From: Chloroflexota bacterium
Lineage (GTDB): Bacteria > Chloroflexota > Limnocylindria > Limnocylindrales > CSP1-4
Reading direction: 5' to 3'
DNA length: 46,741 nt
NCBI GenBank assembly: GCA_025935655.1
Contig: JAICUV010000001.1
Span: 1-46,741 of the forward strand
In this document: positions 31,790 through 39,452 of the stretch, in pieces
How positions within the stretch are numbered: the stretch's first letter is position 1
Layout: each line of letters begins with the position of its first letter
Translations under genes and position numbers: made by a program
Notes under the pieces: model-generated
Told to the model about the DNA's origin: nothing
The model's input: only the letters and a program-made list of their open reading frames with translations
The model's database searches: none

Positions 31790-33541
31790 ATGGACGCACC
31801 CGACCCCACCGTCACCCCCCATCGCGGCGTGCTCGCCCAGCCCGGCCGACCACTGCGCTTCGCGGCGCTGCTGATCGGCATCTTCGCGCTCGCCGCCACG
31901 GCGCTCGCGTGGTCCAGCTACCAGAGCCAGGTCGGACGCGTGGTGGACGAGGCGGCGCTGCGCGCGCGGGGCGCGGCCGCGGACGTGGACCGCTACGTCC
32001 AGGCGAAGTGGAGCACGCTCAACGCCGTCGCCGCGCTGCCCGCGTTCGCCACCGGCGACCCGGCCCGGATCCGGGCGGCGGTCGAGGACCTGACGACCCG
32101 GAACCTCGGGTTCGACGCCGGCTACTCGTGGATCGACACCCACGGCATGATGCAGGCGCGCAGCGGCGGCTACACCGGCCCGCCCATCGACTTCACGGAC
32201 CGCCTCCACGTCCGGACGGCGCTCCACACCGGCAAGCCCACGGTGAGCGCGGTGCTCATCGGCGCCGTGAACCAGGTCCCGATCGTGGCCTTCGTCGTGC
32301 CCACGTACGACGACGCCGGGAAGGTGAACGGGCTGATCGGCAGCGGGATGCGCCTCGGCGCGCTGAGCATGGGCGCCGACACCCTGCGCTACGCGGGCGG
32401 CACCGGGGTCGTGGTCGTGGACAACCTGGGCCAGATCATCGCGGGACCCAGCCCCGTCGACACGCTCCAACGGGTGGCCGACGGCTTCCCGCTGGCCGCG
32501 ATGCAGGCGGACGCCGACGGGGGCACGGCCCGCGAGATCACGGGCCCCTACGGCCAGCCCAACCAGCTCGTCGGGTACGCCCTCGCCCCCAGCGCGGGCT
32601 GGCTCGTCCTCGTCCAGCGGTCGGCGGACGAGGCGTTCCTCCCCGCGTCGTCCGCGTTCGCGCTCGAGGTCGTCCTCATCGTCGGCGGCTCGCTGCTCGC
32701 GATCGTGGTCCTGCTCTGGGCGTCGTGGCGGCTCGACGCCGCCGTCGCCGAGCAGACCCGCGTCTACGCGAAGGAGCGGGCGACGCGCCAGGAGCTGGAG
32801 ACCGCGATCGCGACCCTCGAGGAGCGCCAGGTCCTGCGCGACGCGTTCGTCGGCGTGATGTCCCACGAGCTGCGCACGCCCGTGACCACGATCTACGGCG
32901 CGGCGAAGCTGCTCGCGAAGTGGCCCCGGCGCCCGGAGCTCGAGACGCTCGTCGAGGACATCGAGGAGGAGTCTGACCGGCTCCACCGGATCACGGAGGA
33001 CCTGCTCGTCCTGTCGCGCGCGGAGCACGGCCTCGTGGAGCTCCAGGCGGAGCCCGTCCTCGTCCAGCGACTGGTCCCGGCCGTGATCGCGGAGGTGCGC
33101 CGCCGGCACCCGTCCCTCGAGGTGGACCTCGACCTCGCCCCGGCGCTGCCCCCGATCGCCGGCGACGAGGCCGCGCTGCGGCAGGTGCTCGTCAACCTGC
33201 TCACCAACGCCGCGAAGTACGGCGAGGGGTCGCCCGTCCGGATCAGCGCCCGCGCCGACGAGCCCGACGGCGACGTCCTCGTGCGGGTGGAGGACCAGGG
33301 ACCGGGCCTGCCGGCCGAGGACCTCGAGCCGATCTTCGACCTGTTCTTCCGCTCGACCAGCAACGCGCGGCGGGCATCGGGCACGGGGATCGGGCTCTAC
33401 GTCGTGCGCCAGCTCGTGGGGGCGATGGGCGGCGCCGTGCACGCGTATCCCGTGGAGCCGCACGGCCTGGGCTTCCTGGTGACGCTGCGGGCCGAGGGAT
33501 TCGGCGACCTCGACCTGGCCGACGAGTCCCCGAGCGCCTAG
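31790..33541 (+). CDS. Membrane sensor histidine kinase with extracytoplasmic cache-like domain
   Basis: A 583-residue two-component sensor. TM1 lies at about 23-45, an extracytoplasmic double-cache-like sensor at about 46-285 (FDAGYSWIDTHGMM, DFTDRLHVRTALHTGKP, PTYDDAGKVNGLIG), and TM2 at about 290-312. A short coiled coil leads to the dimerisation H-box VMSHELRTPVTTI with H359. The ATPase domain has the N-box LVNLLTNAAKYGE, VEDQGPGLP, FDLFFRS and GTGIGLYVV. There is no HAMP domain and no adjacent response regulator, so its partner lies elsewhere. GATACT lies 10 nt before the ATG, so the leader is very short. Its stop shares CTAG with the convergent dehydrogenase gene. Confidence 0.93.
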   Translation: MDAPDPTVTPHRGVLAQPGRPLRFAALLIGIFALAATALAWSSYQSQVGRVVDEAALRARGAAADVDRYVQAKWSTLNAVAALPAFATGDPARIRAAVEDLTTRNLGFDAGYSWIDTHGMMQARSGGYTGPPIDFTDRLHVRTALHTGKPTVSAVLIGAVNQVPIVAFVVPTYDDAGKVNGLIGSGMRLGALSMGADTLRYAGGTGVVVVDNLGQIIAGPSPVDTLQRVADGFPLAAMQADADGGTAREITGPYGQPNQLVGYALAPSAGWLVLVQRSADEAFLPASSAFALEVVLIVGGSLLAIVVLLWASWRLDAAVAEQTRVYAKERATRQELETAIATLEERQVLRDAFVGVMSHELRTPVTTIYGAAKLLAKWPRRPELETLVEDIEEESDRLHRITEDLLVLSRAEHGLVELQAEPVLVQRLVPAVIAEVRRRHPSLEVDLDLAPALPPIAGDEAALRQVLVNLLTNAAKYGEGSPVRISARADEPDGDVLVRVEDQGPGLPAEDLEPIFDLFFRSTSNARRASGTGIGLYVVRQLVGAMGGAVHAYPVEPHGLGFLVTLRAEGFGDLDLADESPSA

Positions 33542-36366
33542 GTCGGACCGGCGCCCGGTCCGTCCAGGCGATCCGCCAGGACCTCGGCGAGGTGGCGCGC
33601 CCTGCGCCCGTCCAGGAACGCGATCTGCGTCCGGCAGCTGAACCCGTCGGCGAGGATCGCCGTGCCGGCGTCGGTCTCGCGGAGGGCCGGCAGGAGCTCC
33701 AGCTCCGCGACCTGGCGCGTGATCCGCTCGTGGCCGGCCTCCGCCCCGAAGTTGCCCGCGAGCCCGCAGCACCCCGAGAGCACGCGCGTCGGCGCGATCC
33801 CGGCCGCGGCCATGAGCCGCGTGTCGGCCGCGGTGCCCAGCACGGCCTGGTGGTGGCAGTGGGGCTGGACCAGGGCGTCGAGGGGCTCGCCGTCCGGCGG
33901 CGACCAGCCGGCGCCATCGAGGAGCTCGGCGAGCGTGGTCACGCGTCCCGCGACGGCCCGTGCGCGTGGATCGTGCGGGAGCAGCTCCGGGAGGTCCAGC
34001 CGGAGCGAGGCGGCGCACGAGGGCTCGAGCACCACGATCGGGTCGCGTCCGTCGCCCACCCCGGGCGCATCGAGGGTCCGGGCGAGGACGGCCTTCGCCC
34101 CGTCGAGCTGGCCGGTCGTGGTCCAGGTCAGGCCGCAGCAGACGTCGGCGCCCGGCAGGGCCACGTCGAAGCCGGCCGCCGCGAGGACGCGCACCGCCGC
34201 CCGGCCCACCTCGGGCGCCAGGTGCTCCGTGAAGGTGTCGGGCCACAGGAGGACCTGGCCGCGGTACGGGGTCGCGGGTGCCGGGTGCGCGAAGGCGTCG
34301 CGGAACGTGCGCGGCGCGAGCCGGGGGATCCGGCGGTCGCCCGCCATGCCGCCGGCGAACGCCGCGAGCCGGCGCGACGGCCCGAACCCGGTGATGGCGT
34401 TGAGCGCGCGGGCCCCGGCCGGGACGCGGCGGACGAGCCGCAGCCAGCGCGGCAGCCGCCCGAGCAGGTAGTGGCTCCGCGGCCGCAGCCGTCCCCGGTA
34501 CCGCTGGTGGAGCACCTCCGACTTGTAGCTCGCCATGTCCACGCCCGTCGGGCAGTCGGAGAGGCAGGCACGGCAGGACAGGCACAGGTCGAGCGCCTCG
34601 TGGACCTCGCGCGAGCGCCAGCCCTCGTCCACCAGCGAGCCGGCGACCATCTCCTGGAGCAGGCGCGCCCGCCCTCGGGTCGAGTACCGCTCCTCGCCCG
34701 TCGCCCGGTAGGACGGGCACAGGAGCGCGTGGTCCTGGGTGGACACGCAGCGCCCGACGCCGATGCACCGCTCGACCGCCGATCGCACGTCGCCGCCGTC
34801 CGCCTCGAACGCCAGCCCGGGCACGAACGGCGGCAGGGTGGTCGGGCGCGGCCGGCGGAGGTCGAGCGTGAACGGGGCCGGATCCACCAGGATGCCGGGA
34901 TTGAGCCGGCCGCCCTCGTCCCACAGGGCCTTCCAGTCGGCGAACGCGGCCAGCATCGCGGGGCTGAACTGGCGGCCGAGGAGCTCGCTCCGTGCGCGGC
35001 CGTCGCCGTGCTCCCCGCTCAGCGTCCCCCCGTGGGCGACCACGAGGTCCGCCGCCGCCTCCATGAACTCGCGGAACCGGCGCTCGCCGCCCGGCCGATC
35101 GAGCCCGAAGCCCACCCGCAGGTGGATGCAGCCCTCGCCGAAGTGGCCGTAGGTGACGCCCGCGAGGCCGGCATCCCGGAGCAGGCCATGGAGCGCGGCG
35201 AGATACGCGGCCAGGCGGTCGGGCGGGACGGCGGCGTCCTCGAACCCCGGCCACGCGGGTGACCCGTCGGGGAGCCGGGCGGCACGACCGGCGCCCTCCT
35301 CGCGGACGCCCCACAGGACGGCCTGCTGGCGGCGGTCCTCCAGCAGCCGGACGCGCGTCGAGCGCATCGTGCGCCCGATGGACGCGGCGAGCCGTGTCGC
35401 GTGCTCGCGCATCGCGGCCGCGTCGTCGCCGCCCGCCTCCACCAGCAGCCACGCGCCGCCCTTCGGCAGCAGCCCGGGGTCCGTCCACGCGGCCAGGAAC
35501 TGGGCGGTGAGGCTCTCGACGGTGTACGGCGCCTCCACGAGGAGCGCGGGCACCGCCGCCGCCGCCTCGATGTCGTCTCGGAAGGCGAGCACGAGCAGCC
35601 CCTTCGACGCGGGCGGCGGGACGAGCCGCAGGGTGGCGGAGGCGACGACCGCGCACGTCCCCTCGGATCCCGTGAGCGCCCGCGCGACGTCGAACCCGCG
35701 CTCGGGTAGCAGCCAGTCGAGGCCGTAGCCGGAGACGCGTCGCGGCCACGGCGGGAGCTCGGCCCGGAGCAGGTCGGTGTGCCGCCCCAGGAACGCCCGG
35801 AGCCGCATGTCCAGCTGCGGGCCCAGCGCGTCCGTGCGGCGGCGCGACCCGTCCGCGGTGACGAGCTCCAGCCCCAGGACGTTGTCCGCCGTGGTCCCCC
35901 ACCTCACGGAGTGCGAGCCGCAGGCGTTGTTGCCGACCATGCCGCCGACCGTGCACCGTGAGTGCGTGGACGGGTCCGGCCCGACGCGCAGCCCGTGGCG
36001 CGCCGCGGCGGCGTTGACGTCGTCGAGGACCGTGCCCGGCAGGACGGTGACGGTCCGCGCGTCGGGGTCCAGGGACGTGATCCCGCGCAGGTGGCGCGTC
36101 GCGTCCACGACGATCCCGGCCCCGATGGCGTTGCCGGCGATGCTCGTCCCGGCGCCGCGCATGGTGAGCGGCACGCCGGCCTCGGCGGCGAGGTGCACCA
36201 CCGCGGCCAGCTCGTCCACGGTCGCGGGGGCCACCACGGCACCGGGCAGGACCCGGTAGTTCGAGGCGTCGCTCGCGTACATCGCCCGCGTCCCGGCGTC
36301 CGTCGCCACCTCCCCGCGCAGGGCGGCGCGGAGCCGCGCGGCGAGCTCGGCCACGCCGGCGGGCAC
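33538..36366 (-). CDS. Fused FAD-linked oxidase and Fe-S oxidoreductase (one-chain D-lactate/2-hydroxyacid dehydrogenase)
   Basis: About 942 residues. The N-terminal half is a GlcD-like FAD domain (VPLTMRGAGTSIAGNAIG, STHSRCTVGGMVGNNACGSHS, YGHFGEGCIHLR, SGEHGDGRARSELLG). The middle has two cysteine clusters for 4Fe-4S centres: CIGVGRC...C and CLSCRACLSDCPTGVDM. The C-terminal half is GlcF-like with CCG motifs (DVCCGLTW, SGCCGLAGNFG). It would oxidise D-lactate or a related hydroxyacid and pass electrons to the respiratory chain. No ATG start fits. I used GTG 36366, which leaves a typical lead before LRAALRGEVATDAGTRAMYA; in-frame CTGs at 36432 and 36444 are alternatives. It diverges from pirin. 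C-terminal stop overlaps the kinase stop. Confidence 0.9.
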   Translation of the reverse strand: MPAGVAELAARLRAALRGEVATDAGTRAMYASDASNYRVLPGAVVAPATVDELAAVVHLAAEAGVPLTMRGAGTSIAGNAIGAGIVVDATRHLRGITSLDPDARTVTVLPGTVLDDVNAAAARHGLRVGPDPSTHSRCTVGGMVGNNACGSHSVRWGTTADNVLGLELVTADGSRRRTDALGPQLDMRLRAFLGRHTDLLRAELPPWPRRVSGYGLDWLLPERGFDVARALTGSEGTCAVVASATLRLVPPPASKGLLVLAFRDDIEAAAAVPALLVEAPYTVESLTAQFLAAWTDPGLLPKGGAWLLVEAGGDDAAAMREHATRLAASIGRTMRSTRVRLLEDRRQQAVLWGVREEGAGRAARLPDGSPAWPGFEDAAVPPDRLAAYLAALHGLLRDAGLAGVTYGHFGEGCIHLRVGFGLDRPGGERRFREFMEAAADLVVAHGGTLSGEHGDGRARSELLGRQFSPAMLAAFADWKALWDEGGRLNPGILVDPAPFTLDLRRPRPTTLPPFVPGLAFEADGGDVRSAVERCIGVGRCVSTQDHALLCPSYRATGEERYSTRGRARLLQEMVAGSLVDEGWRSREVHEALDLCLSCRACLSDCPTGVDMASYKSEVLHQRYRGRLRPRSHYLLGRLPRWLRLVRRVPAGARALNAITGFGPSRRLAAFAGGMAGDRRIPRLAPRTFRDAFAHPAPATPYRGQVLLWPDTFTEHLAPEVGRAAVRVLAAAGFDVALPGADVCCGLTWTTTGQLDGAKAVLARTLDAPGVGDGRDPIVVLEPSCAASLRLDLPELLPHDPRARAVAGRVTTLAELLDGAGWSPPDGEPLDALVQPHCHHQAVLGTAADTRLMAAAGIAPTRVLSGCCGLAGNFGAEAGHERITRQVAELELLPALRETDAGTAILADGFSCRTQIAFLDGRRARHLAEVLADRLDGPGAGPT

Positions 36367-36463
36367 GGGGGAGGCGGCGGGATCGGGCGCGAGGACGATC
36401 GGACGGGCCTCCGGCGAGGTCGGAGTGGTCAGCGTGGGGCCCAGCGATGCTACGGGATCGGCA

Positions 36464-36492
36464 TTGACACCGGGGCCCCGTCGTGAGATAGT
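36464..36492 (+). promoter_or_regulatory. Sigma-70-type promoter of the pirin operon
   Basis: TTGACA (36464-36469), a 17-nt spacer and GATAGT (36487-36492) match the consensus well. Transcription would start near 36499, inside the palindrome that follows. Confidence 0.65.
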
Positions 36493-36503
36493 TGCACGTG
36501 CAA
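36492..36503 (+). promoter_or_regulatory. Palindromic operator TTGCACGTGCAA before pirin
   Basis: A perfect 12-bp palindrome overlaps the -10 end and the expected transcription start of the pirin gene. Its form suits a dimeric regulator of LacI or MarR type; the regulator is not adjacent. Confidence 0.6.
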
Positions 36504-36529
36504 TCACTTGCCAAAGGAACCCGATCGCC

Positions 36530-37540
36530 ATGCCGGCAGTCACCGTCGACGACATCACCGTCCTCCCCCGCATCCCCGTCCCCGACCCGGTCGTCGCGCG
36601 CCAGCGGCCCGTCCGCGGCCTGACCGACGCCCCGCGCGGCTTCGAGGGCGAGGGCTTCCCGGTCCGCCGCGCGTTCGCCGGCGTCCTGCTGGAGGACCTG
36701 GACCCGTTCATCCACCTCGACCAGATGGGCGAGGTGGAGTACGCGCCGGGCGAGGCCAAGGGCACCCCCTGGCACCCGCACCGCGGCTTCGAGACCGTGA
36801 CCTACATCCTGGACGGCGTGTTCGAGCACGCCGACTCCAACGGCGGCGGTGGCGTCATCACCAACGGCGACACGCAGTGGATGACGGCCGGCGCCGGGAT
36901 CCTCCACATCGAGAAGCCACCGGAGTGGCTCGTCGCCCAGGGCGGCCTGTTCCTCGGCTTCCAGCTGTGGGTCAACCTGCCCCGGGACCAGAAGCTCGCC
37001 GCGCCGCGCTACCAGGACATCCGCGCCGGGGAGGTCTCGCTCCTCTCGTCGCCCGACGGCGGCACGCTGGTGCGGGTCATCGCGGGCGAGGTCGCGGGCC
37101 ACGCGGGCCCGGGCAGCACGTACACGCCGATGACGCTCGTCCACGCGACGCTCGCGCCCGGCGCCACGCTGACGATCCCCTGGCGCGCGGACTACAACGC
37201 CCTGGCCTACGTGCTGGCCGGGCGCGGGACGGTCGGCGCCGAGCGTCGCCCCGCGCGCACGGGCCAGCTCGCGGTCTTCGGGCCCGGCAACGCGCTCGAG
37301 TTCGTGGCCGACCGGGTCCAGGACTCCAACGCGCCCACCATGGACGTGCTGATCCTCGGCGGGCGGCCGATCCGGGAGCCGATCGCGTGGATGGGGCCGT
37401 TCGTGATGAACACCCGCGACGAGGTCATCCAGGCGTTCTCGGACTACCAGGCGGGCCGGCTCGGCACCATCCCGGCCGTGCACAACGCCCCGACCGAGCT
37501 CCAGGTGTCACAGCAGCCGGAGCCCGGCACGGGGGCATGA
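36530..37540 (+). CDS. Pirin-family protein (bicupin)
   Basis: A 336-residue cytoplasmic bicupin. The N-terminal cupin carries the metal site WHPHRGFETVTYILDG and, later, AGAGILHIEKPPE, which supply three His and one Glu for iron as in human pirin. The C-terminal Pirin_C domain includes NALAYVLAGRGTVG and ends with DVLILGGRPIREPIAWMGPFVMNT. It is slightly longer than usual (about 290) because of the N-terminal extension RIPVPDPVVARQRPVRGL. Members act as quercetinases or redox-sensing cofactors; the role here is open. The ATG follows AAGGA by about 11 nt. The next gene overlaps by 4 nt. Confidence 0.93.
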   Translation: MPAVTVDDITVLPRIPVPDPVVARQRPVRGLTDAPRGFEGEGFPVRRAFAGVLLEDLDPFIHLDQMGEVEYAPGEAKGTPWHPHRGFETVTYILDGVFEHADSNGGGGVITNGDTQWMTAGAGILHIEKPPEWLVAQGGLFLGFQLWVNLPRDQKLAAPRYQDIRAGEVSLLSSPDGGTLVRVIAGEVAGHAGPGSTYTPMTLVHATLAPGATLTIPWRADYNALAYVLAGRGTVGAERRPARTGQLAVFGPGNALEFVADRVQDSNAPTMDVLILGGRPIREPIAWMGPFVMNTRDEVIQAFSDYQAGRLGTIPAVHNAPTELQVSQQPEPGTGA

Positions 37541-37761
37541 GCCCGTCCAGCGGGGGATCGGCCGAGCCGGTCCCCGTCGAGGCGGGTAAGTCGAGCCACC
37601 CGCCCGCGGCCGGGCACGAGCACGCGTGGTCGATGATGCGCTTCGAGCTCGTCGACGACCGGCCGTTCGTCCACCAGGCCTGCGAGGGCTGCGGTGCCGT
37701 CCGCCGGTATCGCGCGTGGGATCGCACCTGGACGCCGGGCGCAGGCGAGGTCCGCCGCTAG
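37537..37761 (+). CDS. 74-aa protein with CxxC motif, coupled to pirin
   Basis: A small polar protein whose ATG overlaps the pirin stop as ATGA, so it is co-translated. Residues about 1-28 are low-complexity. The rest reads HEHAWSMMRFELV...FVHQACEGCGAVRRYRAWDRTW, with HxH, a further His and CxxC that could form one zinc site. I have seen this general pattern in short uncharacterised bacterial proteins but cannot name a family. Function unknown. Confidence 0.75.
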   Translation: MSPSSGGSAEPVPVEAGKSSHPPAAGHEHAWSMMRFELVDDRPFVHQACEGCGAVRRYRAWDRTWTPGAGEVRR

Positions 37762-37774
37762 GGCGTTCGCCCGG

Positions 37775-38245
37775 TCAGCTCGACTCGTCCACCAGGACGT
37801 AGGCGGCGTACCGGCCGTCGGTCGTCTCGACGTAGACCTGGTCCAGGCACGCCGCGTTGGCCACGCAGACGGCGGACGGGCAGCTGGATGTCGCCCCGAC
37901 GACGACCGGGTCCCGCCCGTCGGCGGCGCGGACGTCGGCGATCGAGAGCAGCCCCGTGGTCGACCGCGCGTAGTTGTGGTCGCACACGACCACCGCGTCG
38001 GGGAGGCTCGCGACGTCGACGGGCCGGATGCCGCCGGACGTGAGCGCGCCCAGTGCCGGCAGGAAGATCCCGACGGTCACCACCAGCGCGATCACCGCCG
38101 CGCCGCCGATCGCCGCAAGCCCGATGAGCCGGCTCCGGGCGACCTCCTCCTGGGACACGGGCGCCTTCGGTGGCGGCGCCGGCGTGGGCCGGGGTCGCGA
38201 GGTCGTCCGCGGCGTGGCGTTCGTCGGCTCGATGGGTTCCGGCAT
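37775..38245 (-). CDS. Single-pass membrane protein with cysteine-rich C-terminal domain
   Basis: A 156-residue protein. Residues 1-37 are Pro/Thr/Arg-rich and cytoplasmic, and about 39-68 form one TM helix (RLIGLAAIGGAAVIALVVTVGIFL). An extracytoplasmic domain follows with four cysteines in two groups (VVVCDHNYARS; SSCPSAVCVANAACLDQVYV), likely disulfide-bonded. No family recognised. The ATG is preceded by TAGCGT at a distance of 7 nt, suggesting a leaderless message. It converges with the 74-aa gene across only 13 nt, which hold a short GGGC-GTTC-GCCC hairpin. Confidence 0.7.
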   Translation of the reverse strand: MPEPIEPTNATPRTTSRPRPTPAPPPKAPVSQEEVARSRLIGLAAIGGAAVIALVVTVGIFLPALGALTSGGIRPVDVASLPDAVVVCDHNYARSTTGLLSIADVRAADGRDPVVVGATSSCPSAVCVANAACLDQVYVETTDGRYAAYVLVDESS

Positions 38246-38252
38246 CGCCCAG

Positions 38253-38258
38253 ACGCTA
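38253..38258 (-). promoter_or_regulatory. Candidate -10 element of the membrane protein gene (leaderless)
   Basis: TAGCGT on the minus strand is followed by 7 nt and the ATG at 38245. No ribosome-binding sequence fits between. Confidence 0.4.
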
Positions 38259-38296
38259 CACGGTCTGGGCGCGCGGTGCCGGGGACGGACCCCCGG

Positions 38297-38836
38297 TCAG
38301 CCCGCGAAGCGCCGGCGCACGTCGACCGCGTGGTAGCGGTCCATCAGCTGCTCCACGGCCTCGCGCGCGGCGTGCCACTCCTCCTGGTCGCCCAGGATGT
38401 GGGGATCGCGCCCCCATTTCTGGATCTGCGTCATCGCCATCACGATCGAGTTGTGCTGCGCGAGGCGGTTGCGACCGGCGTCGACGACGCCCGTCACGAG
38501 GTACCGGCGCACGAGGTCGTAGGGCGCCGACCAGCGCCCGATCCGGATCCGGTCGTGGTCGCGCAGCGTCTCGAGCCACGCGTCGTCGCCGACCGGGTGC
38601 CGCTCGTGCTCGTCCACGTGGGCGTTGATGTCCAGCCGGCGGCCCGGCTGCCCCAGCGACGGGATCCGCCCGTCCTCGTCGGTGGTGCGGTAGCAGATGG
38701 GGCAGGTCGCCAGGCGGGCGAAGGTGGGCGGCGCCTCGCCGAAGCGGAGACCGCACCGTCGACAGATCTGCGCCCCGGTTCGGCTGGCGATGGTGCCGCA
38801 CTGGAGGCAGACGAGGTCGGCGGACTGGACCGGCAT
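38297..38836 (-). CDS. Zinc-ribbon protein of unknown function
   Basis: A 179-residue soluble protein. The first 35 residues contain two CxxC pairs, CLQCG and CRRCG, forming a classical zinc ribbon. A third pair follows in LATCPICYRTT with downstream histidines (INAHVDEHERH), possibly a second zinc site. The remaining helical part (WSAPYDLVRRYLVTGVVDAGRNRLAQHNSIVMA and EEWHAAREAVEQLMDRY) is unknown to me. I chose the ATG at 38836 because GGGAG lies 6 nt upstream and the ribbon begins at once; the frame extends further upstream with no similarity. It diverges from the two mini-genes. Confidence 0.75.
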   Translation of the reverse strand: MPVQSADLVCLQCGTIASRTGAQICRRCGLRFGEAPPTFARLATCPICYRTTDEDGRIPSLGQPGRRLDINAHVDEHERHPVGDDAWLETLRDHDRIRIGRWSAPYDLVRRYLVTGVVDAGRNRLAQHNSIVMAMTQIQKWGRDPHILGDQEEWHAAREAVEQLMDRYHAVDVRRRFAG

Positions 38837-39084
38837 GGGAACTCCCGGCGGTGCGTCGTCAGGGCACGGGACGACAGGCGTGGCCACATCCTCGGGCACG
38901 GCGCCCACGCGCGCGAGCGGCGAACTGGTCATGGGGCAGGCCGCCAAAAGGGCTAATCGAGGACGGGGGGCGACCGCGCGACTGGACGGACGACGATGGC
39001 CCGCCGGGGCGACGAGCGGGAGGATCGGACCAACCGGCACCGCCCGACCCCCAGGCGGCGCCCATCGAAAGGCAACCACCCACC

Positions 39085-39234
39085 ATGAGCCGTCCCGACC
39101 CGAACCAGTCCCTCGCCCGCTACCACGTGCGTCACGTGGTCCCGCAGGCGGGCTGTCCCCTGTGCATGCGTGGCCGCCGCCCCGTGGACGGCCTCCCTCG
39201 CTGGGCGCAGCCGCGCCAGGCGGTCGCCCGGTGA
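39085..39234 (+). CDS. 49-aa mini-protein with HxxH-x6-CPxC motif
   Basis: A very small basic protein: a polar start (MSRPDPNQSLARY), then HVRH, six residues, CPLC, then an Arg-rich end (MRGRRPVDGLPRW). The four ligands could hold one zinc ion. AAAGG lies about 13 nt before the ATG. Its stop overlaps the GTG of the next mini-gene (GTGA), so translation is coupled, and the partner has the same ligand spacing. That shared pattern is the main reason to treat both as real. Confidence 0.55.
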   Translation: MSRPDPNQSLARYHVRHVVPQAGCPLCMRGRRPVDGLPRWAQPRQAVAR

Positions 39235-39416
39235 CCGCGCTCGCCGCTCCGTCGCCCGTCGCGGTCCAGCACGAGGGCCACCCCGGCCCGCTGCTCGCGT
39301 GCCCGATCTGCCGCCGGCAGTCCTCGTACGGCGTCTTCCGGCGCCGCTACTGGGCGCTCCGCGGCCGGCGGGGCGTCACCCGCACCCGCCTCGGCACGGG
39401 CCAGGGCGCCGGTTGA
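39231..39416 (+). CDS. 61-aa mini-protein with HxxH-x6-CPxC motif
   Basis: A second tiny basic protein starting at GTG inside the stop of the previous one. It reads HEGH, six residues, CPIC, followed by RRQSSYGVFRRRYWALRGRRG. The ligand spacing is identical to that of the upstream mini-protein, and an aromatic-basic segment follows the cysteines in both. They look like diverged duplicates. It ends 36 nt before the prolyl oligopeptidase gene. Function unknown; nucleic-acid or protein binding would suit the charge (inference). Confidence 0.52.
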   Translation: MTALAAPSPVAVQHEGHPGPLLACPICRRQSSYGVFRRRYWALRGRRGVTRTRLGTGQGAG

Positions 39417-39440
39417 CCGCGAGCGGGACGCCACCCGGGC

Positions 39441-39446
39441 TAGCAT
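39441..39446 (+). promoter_or_regulatory. Candidate -10 element of the prolyl oligopeptidase gene (leaderless)
   Basis: TAGCAT is followed by exactly 6 nt and the ATG at 39453, with no ribosome-binding sequence. Confidence 0.4.
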
Positions 39447-39452
39447 GGCTCG

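Noticed and set aside
31688..37483. A 1931-aa open frame antisense to the kinase and through the dehydrogenase region
   Set aside because: Arg/Pro/Gly/Ala-rich sequence without motifs; it results from very high GC content leaving few stop codons opposite real genes.
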